Notes: generated from the sequence alone by a model not told the origin. A stretch of DNA of 58,764 nucleotides from Nemertoderma westbladi (GCA_032718475.1 JAUCBJ010004805.1:1-58764), one strand, 5' to 3'; counted from the stretch's first letter, positions 1 through 10,173 are shown. Made by a program: numbers and translations.

Positions 1-675
1 CAATACCGTATACTGCTATTTGTTGTCGGTTATTCATTATATTTGTTGATGAATTATTATATTGGAATAACGAGAAATAACCCCGACACCCAATATTCTT
101 GATATACCGAAGGTAAGAGAGAAAGGTTACCAATAACGATTGTGACTTATGTTAAAGTGGTTTGAAGTGAATCCAATGTTATTTGATAGACCCTACATGA
201 GTCAGTCTGTGTTCCTTTTATATGTGACTAAAATCAGTGAAGATTGGCAGATTAGTGTGCAGTATTGTGCAGCATTGTGTGCGAGTGAGTCTGTTAAAGA
301 AGCATTTCCTAAAGAATGCGCCATATATGTTAATTATAATTAAGCCATATCGTTGTGAGTAGTTTAAGTCATAACTCTGTTTATATAGATAAAGCGCCAC
401 GTCCTAAAGGAACTGTTAATATTCCCGAAGGTAAATAATATTGTCAGAGATTATATAATACTGTCAGTCGAATAATACATTAAGCTTACATAGCAATAAA
501 ATTAAACCGTCGAACCCAATCTCCCGGGAATATCCAGCGGGTGAATGGTCGCGCACGGATTGGTTTCGACTAGTGTAGTGAATCAAATACTTGTCATAGG
601 CTAAAAAGCGATTTAATATCTAGAAGACATCTTAATTTGGCGGGTTAAACTGCCAAAGGTCTGAAAGCGCGAACA
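1..675 (+). repeat. Partial LTR of the BEL/Pao family found at 10174-24121
   Basis: This stretch aligns by eye, with many substitutions and small indels, to 23466-24121, the distal part of the intact 3' LTR of the BEL element. Both copies end at the same point, GCGCGAACA. The next bases here are CCAAC, not a TGG-type primer binding site. That suggests a solo or 3' LTR whose 5' part lies outside the window. The short reading frames inside it are not genes. Confidence 0.75.
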
Positions 676-754
676 CCAACAGATATAACCCAAGTGAATA
701 CTATAATATTCATCACTACGTCAAAATGAAACCTACAATATCAACAAAATTCAT

Positions 755-1255
755 ACAAATGCGAGAAGCTTATAGTAAATAAGGTCGATGACTTAAAAAC
801 TTCAGATAGTGGCGCAAACAATCTCATTATTTCAGTTACAAAAACATGGCTAAAACGTTATCATTGCATTGTAATATTATAGTAATTATACCGGGCTATA
901 AAATATTTAGAAGGGATCGCAAATATAAAAAAAGGTGGAGGAGGGGTACTAATTTACTATCCAGTACTACCACCAATCAAATGGTAGGCTGAACTTATTT
1001 GAAAATGAAATAGAAGTCATTCTTGATAAGCACACCCCGTTAAAAAATAAACTCCTTAAACAAACGTACTCCAATAAAACCACCCCAGATTGGGAAACAC
1101 CGACCCTGACAAGCTTTACACAGGATAAATTTACAAAACTTTATACATGGTTGTGTTCTAAAACGACTAACAATTTTACCGAATTTAAATTGGCAAGGAT
1201 TAAGTATAATAATATGAATAAACATTTAAAAAATGAGTACATAAAAAATAAATAA
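755..1255 (+). pseudogene. Decayed non-LTR retrotransposon endonuclease fragment
   Basis: Interrupted frames show the usual landmarks of an exonuclease-endonuclease-phosphatase type domain. An N-A-R-S-L motif near 762 is followed after a frameshift by NKVDDLKTSD. Then come TWLKR, PGYKIFRRDR and KGGGGVLIYY near 890-955, and a DKHTPLKNK motif near 1025 that matches the segment after the endonuclease in CR1/Jockey-like elements. The frame then runs to a stop near 1253. No reverse transcriptase follows, so the copy is truncated as well as frameshifted. The clade is not certain. Confidence 0.6.
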
Positions 1256-1397
1256 ATTATTAACAAAACTGACACAAAAGGTCGCTCGCTGGCTGAATTA
1301 CAATTATACAATACAAAGTAATACTCAAATACAAAAGTAATAGAAAAATACAAATACAGTAATACAAAAGTAATAGAAAAATACATATACAGTAATA
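1256..1397. repeat. AT-rich short repeats beside a fold-back element
   Basis: Imperfect repeats of AATACAAAAGTAATAGAAAA occur here, and the same type of sequence resumes at about 2310-2345 on the far side of the fold-back element. The element therefore seems to have landed inside a pre-existing AT-rich repeat. No gene is visible. Confidence 0.5.
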
Positions 1398-2301
1398 CAC
1401 GTCCCGTAATATAGTGTCATTTTGTGATGAAACGGACCCCCCCCCCAAGAAATCTTTATCATAATGCTTGAAATTTGAAACACAACTAGTTCCACTCACC
1501 GTCGATGACCCCATGAAGCCGGAATTTTCGATTTAAATTTTTTTAATAAGCATTTTAAAAAAGTGTCTTGCGAAATCGCACCCTCCGTATCGTGGCCATT
1601 CTTCACATTAGTCGTAATTTTTTGATATCATTAAAAAGCTTGCCTTGCAAGGATTCGAAATATGTAACAATATCGTAATTTCGTTGAGAAACAACTGAGA
1701 TACAGGCGTTCAAAGATTGCAAGAAGTATTGTTCGCTACAGGCCATTTATTCTATTTAATAAATACACGATGTTCTGGAACATTTTGCTTATGTATGAAT
1801 AGCTACGCAATAGATATATTGGATAGGAATACCCCTGTTGCCAACCAACTCATAAATAACACAATAAATATATATAAACAAAATAAATAACACATTCTAG
1901 AATTTTGTGTATTTATTAGATATAATAAATGGCCTACAGCGAACGATAATTCTTGCAATCTTTGAACGACTGTATCTCAGCTGTTTCTCCACGAAATTCA
2001 GATATTGTTACATATTTAGAATCCTTGCACAGTAAGCTGTTTAATAATATGAAAAAAATTACGACTAGTGTGGAGATACGGAGGGTGCGATTTCGCAAAA
2101 GACACTTTTTTAAAACGCTTATAAAAAAAACTTAAAGGCAAAATCGAAAATTCCGGCTTCATGGTAACAACCACAGTGAGTTGAAGTAGTTGTGTTTCAA
2201 ATTTCAAGCAATATGATAAAGATTTGTAGAAAATCTGGGGGGGGGGGGGGGGGGGGGGGTCCGTGTCATCATAAAATGACACTATATTACGGGACATGGT
2301 G
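1398..2301. mobile_element. Fold-back (long inverted repeat) element, copy 1
   Basis: The two halves are inverted copies of each other. CACGTCCCGTAATATAGTGT near 1398 pairs with ACACTATATTACGGGACATG near 2280, and the pairing continues for roughly 400 bp to a short central loop near 1790-1860. The outer end is CACCATGTCCCG (two bases missing on the left), flanked by TA on both sides, so TA is the likely target duplication. Each arm has a C/G run near its end: C10 at 1437 and G23 at 2237. It encodes no transposase and must be nonautonomous. Reading frames inside are by-products. Confidence 0.8.
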
Positions 2302-2603
2302 TACAAAAATACCATACAAATACAGTAATACAAAAGTAATACATTGTTGTTAACCAAATTAATACAATTTTCACCAAGTTATAATATTGTAGAACAAATT
2401 AATTTTAAGATACCGGTATCCAGTTTCTTTTTGATCTTTTTTATATATACTTTCGTCTTAATATTAATTTACTATTATTACAATATTATTAGCACGAGAA
2501 AATTTAATAAACTTTCTACATTTCGTATAGCATTCAGAGTAAAATCGTCTAGAATAATATTATTTACCCAGTAAAATGACAGACTGATTGGCATTTACTG
2601 AGT
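2302..2603. other. Noncoding DNA downstream of the V-ATPase gene
   Basis: This is AT-rich sequence between a fold-back element and the stop codon of the V-ATPase gene. On the minus strand it would hold the 3' UTR of that gene. I see no second AATAAA beyond the one overlapping the stop codon. Confidence 0.5.
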
Positions 2604-4045
2604 TTATTTGGTGGTTAAAATCAAAGCGACAATCAATCCATAAAGTCCCAAAACTTCGGCGAAAATCAGAATGAGAACCATTCCTATAAACAGACGAGGC
2701 TGTTGGGCGGTGCCCCTAACGCCCGCGTCGCCCACTATGCCTACAGCGTGGCCGGCTGCCAACCCGCTGAGACCGACGCTGAGCCCAGCACCAAGGTGCA
2801 GGAACGATTTGTACAGACTGATACTCTCCGTCACGCTGTTGGCTATCAGCGCCGCCACTACCAGCCCATAGATTGCTATGATGCCGGCCATGACTACCGG
2901 GATTACAGACTTCATAATCAGTTCGGGTCGCATTACTGACATCGCGGCAATGCCAGTGGCGCTCTTAGCGGTGCCATAGGCGGCCCCCAGAGCTGTAAAG
3001 GTAAATAAAGAGTATGTTAAAGATATAATGAGTGTATATAAAACATAAGTTAAATTATTAGAAAAATAACATGTATATACAGATACACCATGTCCTGGAA
3101 TATAGTGTCGTAATTCAGTGACATGGACATTGGATCCCCTCCCCACCAAATTTTTTTTTACAAATCTTAACGAGATTTCATGAAATTTGAAACAGAAATA
3201 GTTCCACCTCCCTCCTCCTTAGTGGGTGTGTCAGAATTTTTATTTTTGCTTTCATTCTTTAGCTACAAGCGTTTGAAAAAAAATGTGTCTCCGGTGATAT
3301 TGCACCAGTTACAGCACAGCATATTCTTCAACCTCATAGTGATTTGTTGGTACTAGTGGAAAGCTGGCCATGGAAGCATACCAAATATGTAAAAATAATT
3401 GAATTTAGTTGGGAAATACTGTAGCTGAGATATGAGCGCTCGAAAGTTGGATGTATTTACTTCCACTGCATGCCATTTATTCTATATAATAAATACACCA
3501 TGTTCTAGAACATTTTGATTATGTATGAATGAATATCCAGTACTTAGTATTATTATATTGATAAGCTTCTTATGATATAAACAATATGTTCCAGAATATT
3601 GTGTATTTATTAAATAGAATAAATGGCCTGCAGCAAAAGCAAATACATGCAACATACGAATACCCATAACTCCACTATTTCCCGACCAAATTCAAATATT
3701 TTTACACATTTAGAATCCTTGCACGGCCATCTTTCCATTGCTACCAACAAATCAATATACTGATATAAGGTTAAAGAATAACTGCAGTACGACTGGAGCA
3801 ATATCGCCGGAGACACTTTTTTCAAACGCTTGTAGCTAAAGAATAAAAACAAAAATAAAAATTCTGGCTCACTCCACTCAGTAAGGAGGAGGAGTGAGGT
3901 TAAACAATTTCCGTTTTAATAGGCCTAGCATATCCATATAGGTACCGTATGTGATAATTTTGAACTCACCACTGAAAGCCATTGCTGCAGAAGCACCAAT
4001 AACACTAAAGAAAGGAGAATAAATAGGAGCTTCGGTAGCAGCCAT
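2604..4045 (-). CDS. ATP6V0C: V-type proton ATPase 16 kDa proteolipid subunit c
   Basis: This is the c-ring proteolipid of the V0 sector, which carries protons across endomembranes. Two exons are visible. Exon 1 (4045 down to 3970) starts [13 protein letters not shown] and ends in a GTGAGT donor. Exon 2 (2992 down to 2604) follows a CCTTTACAG acceptor. Together they give 154 residues, the usual family length. Four hydrophobic helices are present, with the family signatures [28 protein letters not shown] and the proton-binding glutamate in [16 protein letters not shown] near the C terminus. The 977-bp intron contains a fold-back element. The stop codon lies inside AATAAA (minus strand, near 2603-2608), a possible poly(A) signal. 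Nothing suggests inactivation. The symbol follows the animal orthologue. Confidence 0.95.
3086..3925. mobile_element. Fold-back element, copy 2, inside the V-ATPase intron
   Basis: The left arm starts CACCATGTCCTGGAATATAG after a TA. Its inverted partner runs from about 3590 to 3925, for example GGAGACACTTTTTTCAAACG near 3809 against the reverse of 3268-3292. The right arm stops about 115 bp before the expected terminal CATGGTG, so that end is deleted. The sequence has diverged from copies 1 and 3 but has the same layout, so this is a subfamily. It lies wholly within the intron. Confidence 0.7.
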
Positions 4046-4219
4046 AATTATAATTATCAGATAATGGTTTTAAATATTCAGATATATATCGTTACGGTAA
4101 TAACTATTACCAGTAACATACCGGTACTTGTGTGTAAAGTAGCACTTTATATCCGAGTGCTTTTTTACACAAACGAACGTTAGTGAGTGAGTGAAAATAA
4201 AGCCACCGAGGATCAGAAC
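4046..4219. promoter_or_regulatory. Upstream region of the V-ATPase gene
   Basis: This is the only non-transposon sequence directly upstream of the V-ATPase start codon before the nested transposons begin. I see no clear TATA box. Assigning it as the promoter region rests on position alone. Confidence 0.25.
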
Positions 4220-4409
4220 TAGTAAACGACCGGTTAACCGGGCCGGGTTTGGGTGACCCAGACCCGGGCCGGGTTCAAACCCGGACCGGGTTTGGGTGAC
4301 CCAGACCCGGCAAAAAAGACGCCGGGTACCGGGTTTTATCAAAATTAAGCAATTTGCGTGAATGAGAATGACAAGCCTGTTTGACATACCTATATACGTA
4401 GGTACCAGT

Positions 4410-5235
4410 TAGGGCTCGATCGGAGTTGGGATTTGGCCGGAGCCGGAGCCGGAGTTGGACAATTTGGCCGGAGCCGGAGCAGGAGCCGGAGTTTTTCAAA
4501 AATTTTAAAAATGTAATTATTTATTAAAAAATAAATAAAGTACCGGTATGGTTATCGTTCGCCAATCGCTCATAATCAATCATACTGTAGGTCTTATTAA
4601 TTTCATAATTTATAGATTTTCAATTTAAAATTTAAGTAATTAATTTATCACAGACAGACGGCCTGATGCTGACGGCTAAAAATTACCTACAGTACCTAAG
4701 TCTAATTGTGGTAGAGGTGTGTACTGTAGCTCTAGGTAGGTAGTCTTACCGTACGTGTACCAGTACTGCAGTACAGTATGCTGGCATGACAGCAGTAAAT
4801 GACTGCAGTCTGGCAGTGGTACAGTGTACAATCATCAGATCATAGCATTTACAATTTTTTACAGTAGGGCCTATCCAGCTCTGTCTGTCTGTAATAGTCT
4901 GCTAGTCAGCCAGCTGGCCAGTCACCAGTACCAGTACTCCAGTCTGCCAGTACTGCAGTACAGTCAACAGTCAGTCAATCATTGACTTTAAGTAAATAAA
5001 ATACTGCAGTATTATGCTTGATATTGAAGCTGTAGGCCTACTACAGTCTGACAGTACTTCTGTACTTATAGAGTGTATAGTGTAAATAATTGTTCAGATT
5101 AGAATATGCCCGAAATATAATACTTTATTAAAAAATTAACTCCGGCAATATTTTTACCGGAGCCGGAGCAGGAGCCGGAGGTGCCAAAATAGCCGGAGCC
5201 GGAGCCGGAGGCCGGAGCTCCGATCGAGCCCTAGA
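4410..5235. mobile_element. Inner hAT-like MITE with GGAGCC-rich ends
   Basis: The ends are inverted repeats: TAGGGCTCGATCGGAG at 4410 against CTCCGATCGAGCCCTA near 5218-5233. Both ends continue into GGAGCCGGAGCCGGAG arrays (4431-4493 and 5157-5216). The flanks GTACCAGT (4402-4409) and CTACCAGT (5236-5243) agree at 7 of 8 positions, as expected for an aged 8-bp duplication. The centre is rich in CAGTACTGCAG-type sequence and has no coding frame. Confidence 0.7.
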
Positions 5236-5453
5236 CTACCAGTACACAAAGTTGCCTAAAGCAAAAGCAGTAGGTGGGTGTAGGTAGTCAGGCTGTCAGG
5301 TAGTAGTAGCATATTCTTACATTTTATATAATTTTCGATTTCTTTTTCATTGTTTTTTCTTTTGATTTATAGGCCTAATTTTTTTTCGATTTTTTTTATT
5401 TGTATCATTTTGATATCACAAGTGTAGACCCGGACCCTGCCTTTTTGAGACAT

Positions 5454-6590
5454 CAGTAAGGGAAAATACCCCGAATCGGGGTACAGCTCTATACACCGAA
5501 TCGGTGTCATAGTGGAAAATAGTGACACCGATTCGAGATTTTCAGTAGAAAGCTATACCCCGAATCGGTGCTCTACTAGAAAATCTTCAGGCAGCGGAAA
5601 AATTAGGTATACCCCGAATCGGGGTATAGGATTTATTTACGCCCCTCCAGAAAAATGATGTTTCACTCACGCCAGACTGGAATTCATAGTGCGAAAATTA
5701 CATTTTGTGCAGTACAATACTGTTTCATACAGTCATAATATAAATGTAGTAACTATATTGATAGATAGGGCCTACTACTGAAGTACGGGAGGTACTTTCA
5801 GACCGTATATTACTATATTGTACATTTACATTATTATTATTGCAGTGTTATTTGTCTATCAACTGATTTATAAATATGGATATGATAGGGGGGGGGATCT
5901 GGACGCAATAAAAATTAATCCCTCTCCAAGGTAAATTCGACGCAAATAACCGCGGACTACTCTCAAAAATAAGACTGTTGTAACCTATTCTATTGTGCTT
6001 AGTTTATTGTTTTGGTTAAAATAACGTGCCACTGTAACCAGCTCCTTTCCCTAAATTGATAATTTAACATTGAGGCGGGATATTAATTCGCCAAGTCGGG
6101 TTTTGCATGAATTAGATCACGAAAATCCATTAAAAAATATAAAAAAAGACTAGAAAATATACACCGAATCGGTGTCAGAGTGGAAAAAAAGAGCCGATTC
6201 GGTGTATTTTCGAGAAAATTGAATTCCTGAATCGGTGTACTAGAAAATACTGACCCCGAATCGGTGCTTCTGCAGGCTGTATGAATATATCACAAGCCCC
6301 CATTCGGGGTACAGGGAGTCCTGGATACCCTGATTCGGGGTACAATTTACATTAGATTTTCCGGTACAATATCGAAGCCGGAAGATTTCATTATTACTCC
6401 AAAGTTTTCTTATTTGTACTACACACCAATGTGTATTCGAATATGTTAAAACGAAATTGCGGAATTAAAATCTTCATATGCGGAAATGAAGGAGAAAAAA
6501 TGTCTATGGGAGAACCCCGAATCGGGGTATCACAAAACCCCGAATGGGGGTTTGCTTCTATACCCCGATTCGGGGTATTTTCCCTTACTG
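5454..6590. mobile_element. Inner TIR element with perfect 30-bp TIRs and 5-bp target duplication
   Basis: The element begins CAGTAAGGGAAAATACCCCG and ends with the exact inverted copy. I count 30 identical positions in the two TIRs. The 5-bp GACAT occurs directly on both sides (5449-5453 and 6591-6595). Length is 1137 bp and no transposase is present. CAG-type ends suggest a hAT-like group, though 5 bp is shorter than the usual 8. Its interior carries clusters of a short palindrome (next entry). Confidence 0.8.
5468..6577. repeat. Clustered CCCCGAATCGGGG palindromes
   Basis: At least thirteen near-copies of the palindrome CCCCGAATCGGGG or its variant ACCGAATCGGTG lie in two groups, about 5468-5630 and 6155-6577, separated by about 500 bp without them. 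Most are bounded by TA. Together with the TIR copies they form subterminal arrays at each end of the 5454-6590 element, an arrangement expected of transposase-binding sites. That function is inferred. Confidence 0.75.
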
Positions 6591-6656
6591 GACATACCCG
6601 GACCCGGACCCGGCAAAATGTTCGACCCGGTCGTTTACTAATCAGCTAATCAGAAC

Positions 6657-7220
6657 ACTGTTGTAAAGTACTTTGTAACAAGTACAGTACCGGTATGTAT
6701 GTAGTTTTATTCCAAAATTTTAACATTACGAAATGATTGTACATATATTATAAGTGACAGAAACTGCACAAATTAAATTACCGGTGGTTGCTGTATAAAT
6801 ACATGTAAAAATGACATAAATTATGTTATAAATAAGTTAGCTTATATTTGGTGGCGTTTGGATCCATGTTAATCTGTTAATAGTTTATATTTATAGCTAC
6901 TGGTTGGTTACCGGTATTAATAGCCTACTGTAATGTCCGCTAATGGGACATTACCGGTACCGGTACTTAACTAATAACACCAATACAATACATCAATACT
7001 AAATGTACAGGGCTGCAGCGCAGTTAATTAATATCAGAATATATACTAACGACAGAACGATGTTGAGTAATGTTACAATTTTGGAATAAAGTAGGCCTAT
7101 ATTTACAAAATCGTTTAGGCCTATAAAAAAGTTTATACAGTACCGGTATACCATACAGCCATATGCAGATATGCCATAAAACGTTCTTCTAGATTATAAT
7201 AATGTGAAACTGTCAAACTA
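6657..7220. other. AT-rich intergenic DNA
   Basis: No gene or element is recognised. Several copies of TACCGGTA and TAGGCCTA are present, including a tandem ACCGGTACCGGTAC near 6953. Confidence 0.5.
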
Positions 7221-7319
7221 CAATACATGACAAGTCCCTAAAAGGTGCCACCCTGCTCCATAGCGCGGGAAATTCAAATGATTGAAAGACATGTAATTTG
7301 TACTGGAAAGGGTGGCAGA

Positions 7320-7378
7320 CAAGGTGTACTAAATTTATTATTACTAAAATTATGTACTAAGTTATTTAGTACACCTTG
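7320..7378. mobile_element. 59-bp MITE inserted in the MULE left TIR
   Basis: The segment starts CAAGGTGTACTAAAT and ends with its inverted copy, flanked by GTGGCAGA on each side (7312-7319 and 7379-7386). The right TIR of the host MULE (near 8629-8660) holds the same site with one GTGGCAGA and no insert. That provides an empty-site control within the window. An 8-bp duplication fits hAT. At 59 bp the element is little more than its two TIRs. Confidence 0.9.
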
Positions 7379-7540
7379 GTGGCAGATCAGATCTGCCACC
7401 TATATTTTGGCGGTAAATTCAAATCTGTTTTAACATTGAATATATGAATAGAGTATGACTAATGCAATTCATTGAATCAGAATAAATGATTTCTTATCGG
7501 TTTAACTCACTCATCCGTTATTGTTGTTGTTTTATCTATT

Positions 7541-7760
7541 CTGGGACTTCCAGCAGCACGTGAATAAATAAACCAACACGTTAACTAGTCTGGGGGTTCG
7601 AGCAGCACGTGACCAACTAAGCTGACTGGTTAACTAGTCTGGGGCATAGAGCAGCACGTGAACAACTAAGCTGACTGGTTAACTAGTCTGAGACTTCGAG
7701 CAGCACGTGAACAACTAAGCTGACTGGTTAACTAAACTTGGGCTTCGAGCAGTACGAGAC
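7541..7760. repeat. 49-bp minisatellite inside the MULE
   Basis: The landmark AGCAGCACGTG recurs at 7552, 7601, 7650, 7699 and (as AGCAGTACGAG) 7748, exactly 49 bp apart. The core unit includes ACTAAGCTGACTGGTTAACT. Each full unit contains a CACGTG E-box and a GTTAAC palindrome. The outer copies are more diverged than the inner ones. Confidence 0.9.
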
Positions 7761-8196
7761 CATTTGAATTTGAATTGAAATATTTTTGGCGGTTAATGCT
7801 AATTACAGAATTATAATATATTAATTACCATTACAAACTGTACACAGTGTGCTGCAGTATGTACATGGGTACGTACTAAAAGGTCAAGGAGCTAGAGCAG
7901 TAGACTTCATACTGTAAACATCTTACTGTAGTGTAGTAGCTACTGCTACTGCATGTGCAGTAGGCCTACAGACATATTATCTTATTTAGGTCTACTAAGA
8001 AATATTGCCTAGTGTAATTCATAAGAAATATATACAGCTGTACAGCAGGGAATTGATAGTAAAATATATCGCAGGTAGGCGGCCTACGGTAATAACAATA
8101 GCAATAGGTGTATAATGCCTCTGCCTATACTGCTATATTTGTCTATGACATATAATATGATAAAATATTATTATGAATGAACCTTATTATTCTTAG

Positions 8197-8378
8197 TAAC
8201 TCGTGACAAAATACAATGCGCTACTAACTCAGAAACTGTAATCCTAAATGCGGAACTTAAACCGAAACAGGGAATAGTACCGGTACAATGTGGACTTTGT
8301 AGTGACACATTTGGCAGTCAGTGCGATATAATTTCTCATGTACAAGCAAATCACGGTATTGCATGTTCAGTACAAACG
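8197..8378 (+). pseudogene. Captured exon encoding a C2H2 zinc finger
   Basis: An open frame runs from a good acceptor (TTATTATTCTTAG, ending 8196) to a possible donor (ACG|GTAATT at 8379). It encodes about 60 residues, including a C2H2 finger with spacing C-x2-C-x12-H-x4-H (VQCGLC, ISHVQANH; 8289-8354). There is no start codon. The exon lies between the MULE TIRs and beside no partner exon, so it was probably copied from a host gene. It may be noncoding now. The source gene is not identified. Confidence 0.6.
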
Positions 8379-8740
8379 GTAATTCGGTTATTCAACAATT
8401 AACAAACGGTTATTCAACGTCCATTTTTAGTTATTAGCATGACGGTAATACAAATTACGCAAAGTGAACCTTTGCTACATTCACAATTTTCTATTCATTC
8501 ACTAACTATAACGAAAATTGAACGTACATTTAATCCATGGTACGTTCAGTTAACTATATTTGCTACCTGGGTTACTCTATTCATATATTCAATGTTAAAA
8601 CAGATTTGAATTTACCGCCAAAATATAGGTGGCAGATCTGATCTGCCACCCTTTCCAGTACAAATTGCATGTCTTTCAATCATTTGAATTTCCCGCGCTA
8701 TGGAGCAGGGTGGCACCTTTTAGGGACTTGTCAATACATG

Positions 8741-8936
8741 TGCAATAGATTTGTAAATATTAGACTATTATATTCAATAATGAGATAATGAATACAGTAA
8801 ATACTGAAATATAGATTAATATAGATAAATATTTATTAATATAGGCCTAATAAATATTACAGCTCCTTTCTGCATTTCAATTACTGGCAGACTGGTTGAT
8901 ACCGGTATGGCCTACTATATATTCAACTTCCAAGGT
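8741..8936. other. Short AT-rich spacer between the MULE and a SINE
   Basis: No feature is visible apart from TAGGCCTA and ACCGGTA motifs. Confidence 0.4.
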
Positions 8937-9222
8937 TCCACTTTGGTGTAGTGGTTGCATTGAATTCACATCTCCTGTAGGTCGTGGGTTCGATCCTCAC
9001 ATGGGCCAGGGCAGTTTTCGTTTCGGCACGAATGCTTTAAAGGGACCAGCCCGGGCGCATCTCTGCCTTGCATCCTTAAGTGGTAGCTAAATGAGTACTG
9101 GAGTTTCCTCTGGGGAGTAAAGTTCTGGGGGGACCGCACTGGAAATAACTTGTCAGATTTTGTGCGTAACCTTGTCTAGCCAGCTAGCGGCCGAAGAAAA
9201 TTTACTTTACTTTTACCGGTCT
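8937..9222 (+). mobile_element. tRNA-derived SINE
   Basis: The head resembles a tRNA gene with both internal Pol III promoter boxes: an A box, TGGTGTAGTGGT, near 8944 and a B box, GGGTTCGATCC, near 8986. A tRNA-unrelated body follows, containing GCTAAATGAGTACTGG near 9087, and an AT-rich tail (TTTACTTTACTTTT). I could not find clear target duplications. The reading frame across it is not a gene. Confidence 0.75.
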
Positions 9223-9319
9223 GCCGGTACTTTTTTTAACTCCTGAACTTCTTTTAACCCGAACCGAAACCCGGAAACGCAACAAATAGGCCTAGCTGGA
9301 ACGGATCCGGGAAGTCGAG

Positions 9320-9590
9320 CACGCCACGTTCACCTCACCCCGCTGATATTCTCAGCATTGGGGGGAATCTCTCCCTCCACGACGCTGTTCGTGAAGCACC
9401 TCGCTTCAAAGCTACTCGGAGTGCGTGAGCTGGGTGCGGAGGCAGTACAGCTTCGCGCTGCTGCGGGCCTCCCTGATGTGTATAAGTGGGTTGAGATCGG
9501 CACGGAAACGTCCACTTTTTGTTGGGGCGGAAGCATCGCCGTCCATCTTGCTGGCCAACGCCTGAACGCCGACACAAGGGTGGGACAGTA
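9320..9590 (+). pseudogene. C-terminal fragment of a reverse-transcriptase element
   Basis: This GC-rich island in AT-rich DNA contains a frame reading TPLIFSALGGISPSTTLF followed by VKHLASKLL. It resembles the end of the retroelement family found at 34958-38399 and 49190-50500 (FTPLV..., then a hydrophilic helix). The usual downstream arginine-rich block is missing. Only a short fragment survives, so the family call is tentative. Confidence 0.45.
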
Positions 9591-9599
9591 GAGTCAGGA

Positions 9600-10082
9600 A
9601 CTCAAATCATAATAACAATAACAATATCAAAATCAGTTTAATTAGGCCTATTTTATATTATCTAATTTATTTGTATGGTTTAAATTTCCCGCCATTCGCT
9701 TATTTGTTAATATAAACCGCGTTCGGTGGTCCAAAACTAAAGGCCTACTACTGTACTACAGTACTATATATAGTAGGCCATGATACCGGTACCTATTTAT
9801 GTCTGTTTCAGTGTTTAGGTTAGGCCAATTTCATTACCAGTAAACACACACAGAGGCTTAGAGGAGGGTTAGAACATCCTAATTTCAAGCAGTCAAGTCT
9901 CTGACAGTCTGACTCTCTGATTGGAGGATTAAAATACTTTAACATGCAACGCCAACCAATAAGAAAGCGCTTGAATTATAATGTTATATAATTTTGAAGT
10001 ATAATTATTGAAATCTTATACTAGAAAATAATTAATATCCTTTAAGAGGTAGGTTGAAATTGCTGATTTTACCCTAATCAAC
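9600..10082. other. Intergenic DNA without recognised features
   Basis: AT-rich sequence with TAGGCCTA motifs. I see no gene or repeat apart from the start of the tandem sequence described next. Confidence 0.4.
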
Positions 10083-10173
10083 TTAATTAACTAATTAACT
10101 GCTATTATCTTAGCTTCTCGAAGGCCACACGGAAATTAAACTTGGAAAATTTCTAAACTTTGGCCAGACTACA
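10083..10173. repeat. Left half of a tandem repeat split by the BEL insertion
   Basis: From ACTTAATTAACTAATTAACT to the CTACA target duplication at 10169-10173, this sequence is repeated almost exactly at about 24178-24270, beyond the other end of the BEL element. Before insertion the two would have been neighbouring units of a tandem repeat with a period near 150 bp. Confidence 0.7.

Larger units (their letters stand above)
4220..6648. mobile_element. Outer TIR transposon (hAT-like, nonautonomous) with two nested insertions
   Basis: The left end TAGTAAACGACCGG at 4220 matches the inverted right end near 6627-6640. ATCAGAAC occurs immediately left (4212-4219) and again at 6649-6656, giving an 8-bp target duplication if the right end includes eight extra bases, ATCAGCTA. 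Inside each end are runs of CCCGGACC/GGGTTTGGGT sequence. No transposase frame is present. The element holds two further transposons (4410-5235 and 5454-6590). An 8-bp duplication with short TIRs fits the hAT superfamily. Confidence 0.65.
7230..8731. mobile_element. Mutator-like element (MULE) with 159-bp TIRs and 9-bp target duplication
   Basis: The left arm 7230-7455 and right arm 8573-8731 are inverted copies starting ACAAGTCCCTAAAAGGTGCC. They are nearly identical over 159 bp once a 59-bp insertion and its duplicated site in the left arm are removed. CAATACATG sits directly on both sides (7221-7229 and 8732-8740). Long TIRs with a 9-bp duplication are the hallmark of the Mutator superfamily. 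There is no transposase. The interior carries a minisatellite and a gene-like exon, so the element resembles a Pack-MULE. Confidence 0.85.

Noticed and set aside
7541-7760. A CRISPR-like array
   Set aside because: The 49-bp unit is a contiguous minisatellite without unique spacers, in a eukaryotic transposon.
9330-9577. Overlapping minus-strand frames of about 80 residues
   Set aside because: The plus strand has a retroelement C-terminal motif. The minus-strand frames are shadows in a GC-rich fragment.
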